DNA of 64,000 bases from an uncultured Ruminococcus sp. (GTDB taxonomy: Bacteria; Bacillota; Clostridia; Oscillospirales; Ruminococcaceae). Shown here in pieces: positions 62,442 to 64,000 of this stretch; the first letter of the stretch is position 1; each line of letters opens with the position of its first letter. The notes below the pieces were generated by a model. The model was not told where the DNA came from. It saw nothing but the letters and a program-made list of their open reading frames with translations, and made no database searches. Position numbers and translations under genes: made by a program. Location of the stretch: positions 1 through 64,000 of the forward strand of contig CAJTYV010000009.1 in the NCBI GenBank assembly GCA_910584195.1, written 5' to 3'.

Positions 62442-64000
62442 GACTTATCACCGCCTTTATTTGAATCTGCGGAAATATCCTCAACGAGACAATTAGGCGA
62501 GCTGCCTATAAGATCGTATCTTCCTGCCTTTTTCAGAGCTTCAAGTACAAGCTCCCTGTTCTGCGGACGGAAATACTGCAGCAGAGCGCGCTGCATCGCC
62601 TTTTCCTTTGGAGTTTTCGGCACATAGACCTTTTCCATTGTATACGGATCAAGCTCGGTATAGAACATACTCGTTGAGATCGTTCCGGGAGTGGGGTAGA
62701 AATCCTGCACCTGCTCGGGACGTATCTTATTATCTCTCAGAAACAGGGCAAGATCTATCGCTTCTTTGAGCGTGCTTCCCGGGTGAGAGGACATGAGGTA
62801 CGGCACGAGATACTGCTCCTTGCCTATGCCCTTGGTTATCTCGTAAAACCGCTTCTGAAACGCCTTGTATGCTTCGATATGCGGCTTACCCATTTTATCG
62901 AGGACTGCCGCGGAACAATGCTCCGGAGCAACCTTGAGCTGACCGCTTACGTGATATTTTATAAGCTCTCGGATAAACTCGCTGTCCTTGTCCTCCATAA
63001 GGTAATCGTAGCGTATTCCCGAACGTATGAATACTCTCTTAACGCCCTTGACGGCACGTATCTTGCGAAGCAGCGCCAGATATTCCGTATGATCGGCTTT
63101 GAGAGCAGGACAGGGAGCCGGCGCAAGACATTTTTTGCCCATGCACAGTCCCTTGTCAAGCTGCTTTTCGCATGAGGTATGGCGGAAGTTCGCCGTAGGT
63201 CCGCCTACATCATGGATATATCCTTTAAAATCAGGCATTTTTGTGATTCGCTCCGCTTCCGCGAGAACCGACCCCTCGCTTCTGACGGTCACCCTGCGTC
63301 CCTGATGAAGCGCGATCGAGCAGAAATTGCAATATCCGAAGCAGCCCCTGTTGTGAGTTATTGAAAATCGTACTTCCTCAATTCCCGGAACGCCGCCGAG
63401 AGCCTCGTAAGACGGGTGATACCTCCGAGTATACGGCAAACTGTAGATATAGTCAAGCTCCTCGGTGGTAAGACTTTTTGCAGGCGGATTCTGAACGAGC
63501 ATCATATTTCCGTGACGCTGGATTACAGTTTTTCCGTAGACCTCGTCCTGCCAATCGTACTGTATTTTCGTTGCCTTTGCGTACTCCCTCTTGTTGTCCC
63601 GCACCTGCTCGAACGACGGACACTGAGCTGCACCTATAGGTGTATTTACCGGCTCGGTCATATAGCACGTTCCACGAATATCGTGAATATCACAGATATT
63701 TTCGCCGTTGGCAAGCCGAGTGCAAAGCTCCTGTATCTGATGCTCTCCCATTCCGTACATAAGCAAATCCGCACCGCTGTCAACAAGTACTGACGGACGG
63801 ACTGCATCGTCCCAGTAGTCGTAATGGGCAAAACGGCGCAGGGAAGCTTCAAGTCCGCCTATGGCTATGGGAATATCTCCGAAATATTCACGGAGCTTGC
63901 GGCAGTAGACTATAACTGCTCTGTCGGGACGTTTTCCTGCCATGCCGCCTGCCGTGTACGCATCGTCTGAACGCTTGCGCTTTGCTGCCGTATAATGAGC
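62303..64000 (-). CDS. YgiQ-family radical SAM protein, 5' end beyond the window
   Basis: At least 565 codons are present; the frame stays open to the window edge, reading AHYTAAKRKRSDDAYTAGG before the first visible ATG at 63943, so that Met is internal. Motifs: RGCFGYCNFCSIALHQGRR (CxxxCxxC radical SAM cluster), GVKRVFIRSGIRYDY, VAPEHCSAAVLDKMGKP, SSHPGSTLKEAIDLA, and a C-terminal DUF3362-like part ending in a Lys/Arg-rich tail. Function of YgiQ is not established. Roughly the first 60 residues are probably missing. Confidence 0.9.
   Translation of the reverse strand, partial: AHYTAAKRKRSDDAYTAGGMAGKRPDRAVIVYCRKLREYFGDIPIAIGGLEASLRRFAHYDYWDDAVRPSVLVDSGADLLMYGMGEHQIQELCTRLANGENICDIHDIRGTCYMTEPVNTPIGAAQCPSFEQVRDNKREYAKATKIQYDWQDEVYGKTVIQRHGNMMLVQNPPAKSLTTEELDYIYSLPYTRRYHPSYEALGGVPGIEEVRFSITHNRGCFGYCNFCSIALHQGRRVTVRSEGSVLAEAERITKMPDFKGYIHDVGGPTANFRHTSCEKQLDKGLCMGKKCLAPAPCPALKADHTEYLALLRKIRAVKGVKRVFIRSGIRYDYLMEDKDSEFIRELIKYHVSGQLKVAPEHCSAAVLDKMGKPHIEAYKAFQKRFYEITKGIGKEQYLVPYLMSSHPGSTLKEAIDLALFLRDNKIRPEQVQDFYPTPGTISTSMFYTELDPYTMEKVYVPKTPKEKAMQRALLQYFRPQNRELVLEALKKAGRYDLIGSSPNCLVEDISADSNKGGDKSWHGGKNRTKRISECPRQGKDRTGGRSKGTAQAARPQRKKRGKPKV

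Overview
The window looks like chromosomal DNA of a low-to-moderate GC, cellulosome-forming clostridium of the Ruminococcus type (Oscillospiraceae). Three secreted proteins end in type I dockerins (a transglutaminase-like protein and two family 9 cellulases). The housekeeping gene order is typically firmicute: yicC-remA-gmk-rpoZ-priA-def-fmt-rsmB-rlmN-prpC-prkC-rsgA-thiN, and murC/zapA next to mreBCD-PBP2. An IspH-ribosomal protein S1 fusion is present, as are spoVG and a tiny intact spoVM. Species assignment is inference. No rRNA, tRNA, prophage, transposase or CRISPR array was recognised.

Layout. 0-6.2 kb: a 51-aa cationic, Cys-rich peptide with a double-glycine-like leader and a perfect consensus promoter (minus strand), then rightward genes for a PH-domain protein, an FkbM methyltransferase, a zinc phospholipase C-like protein without signal peptide, a small lipoprotein, an acyl-CoA ligase and an ASCH-like protein. 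6.2-15 kb: thioesterase, transglutaminase-dockerin protein, aminotransferase, VanY-type D,D-carboxypeptidase, a ligand-sensing GGDEF protein and a DUF11 protein, separated by long AT-rich gaps. 15-20 kb: three 92-bp tandem repeats that each carry a promoter, feeding yfhO and a Nudix gene; then an AraC-type regulator and spoVG. 20-30 kb: cell-wall and elongation genes murC, zapA, U32 peptidase, dut, DUF4321, mreB, mreC, mreD and PBP2. 30-35.8 kb: TtcA-like protein, M23 peptidase, xylulokinase, an unknown membrane protein, VanZ-like protein and spoVM. 35.9-49.4 kb: a tightly packed 14-gene leftward cluster for translation, nucleotide metabolism and Ser/Thr phosphorylation. 49.5-55.2 kb: two GH9 cellulase genes. 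55.3-64 kb: a zinc-ribbon protein, then a leftward series ispH-S1, plsC, cmk, CmpB-like, BaiN-like, DUF3006, ComEC-like hydrolase and ygiQ (cut by the window edge).

Together the genes join envelope growth (murC, mreBCD, PBP2, PrkC/PrpC, LD/DD peptidases) and core translation with a secreted plant-fibre-degrading system. Points most worth a second look are the GG-leader peptide at 106-261, the SpoVM microprotein at 35707-35793, the 92-bp promoter-bearing repeats at 15162-15437, and two families of short inverted-repeat elements: one ending in GCAAYACCGCACAATGA, the other in TATACTCGG. Copies of these elements sit directly in the leaders or promoters of murC, spoVG and possibly xylB.
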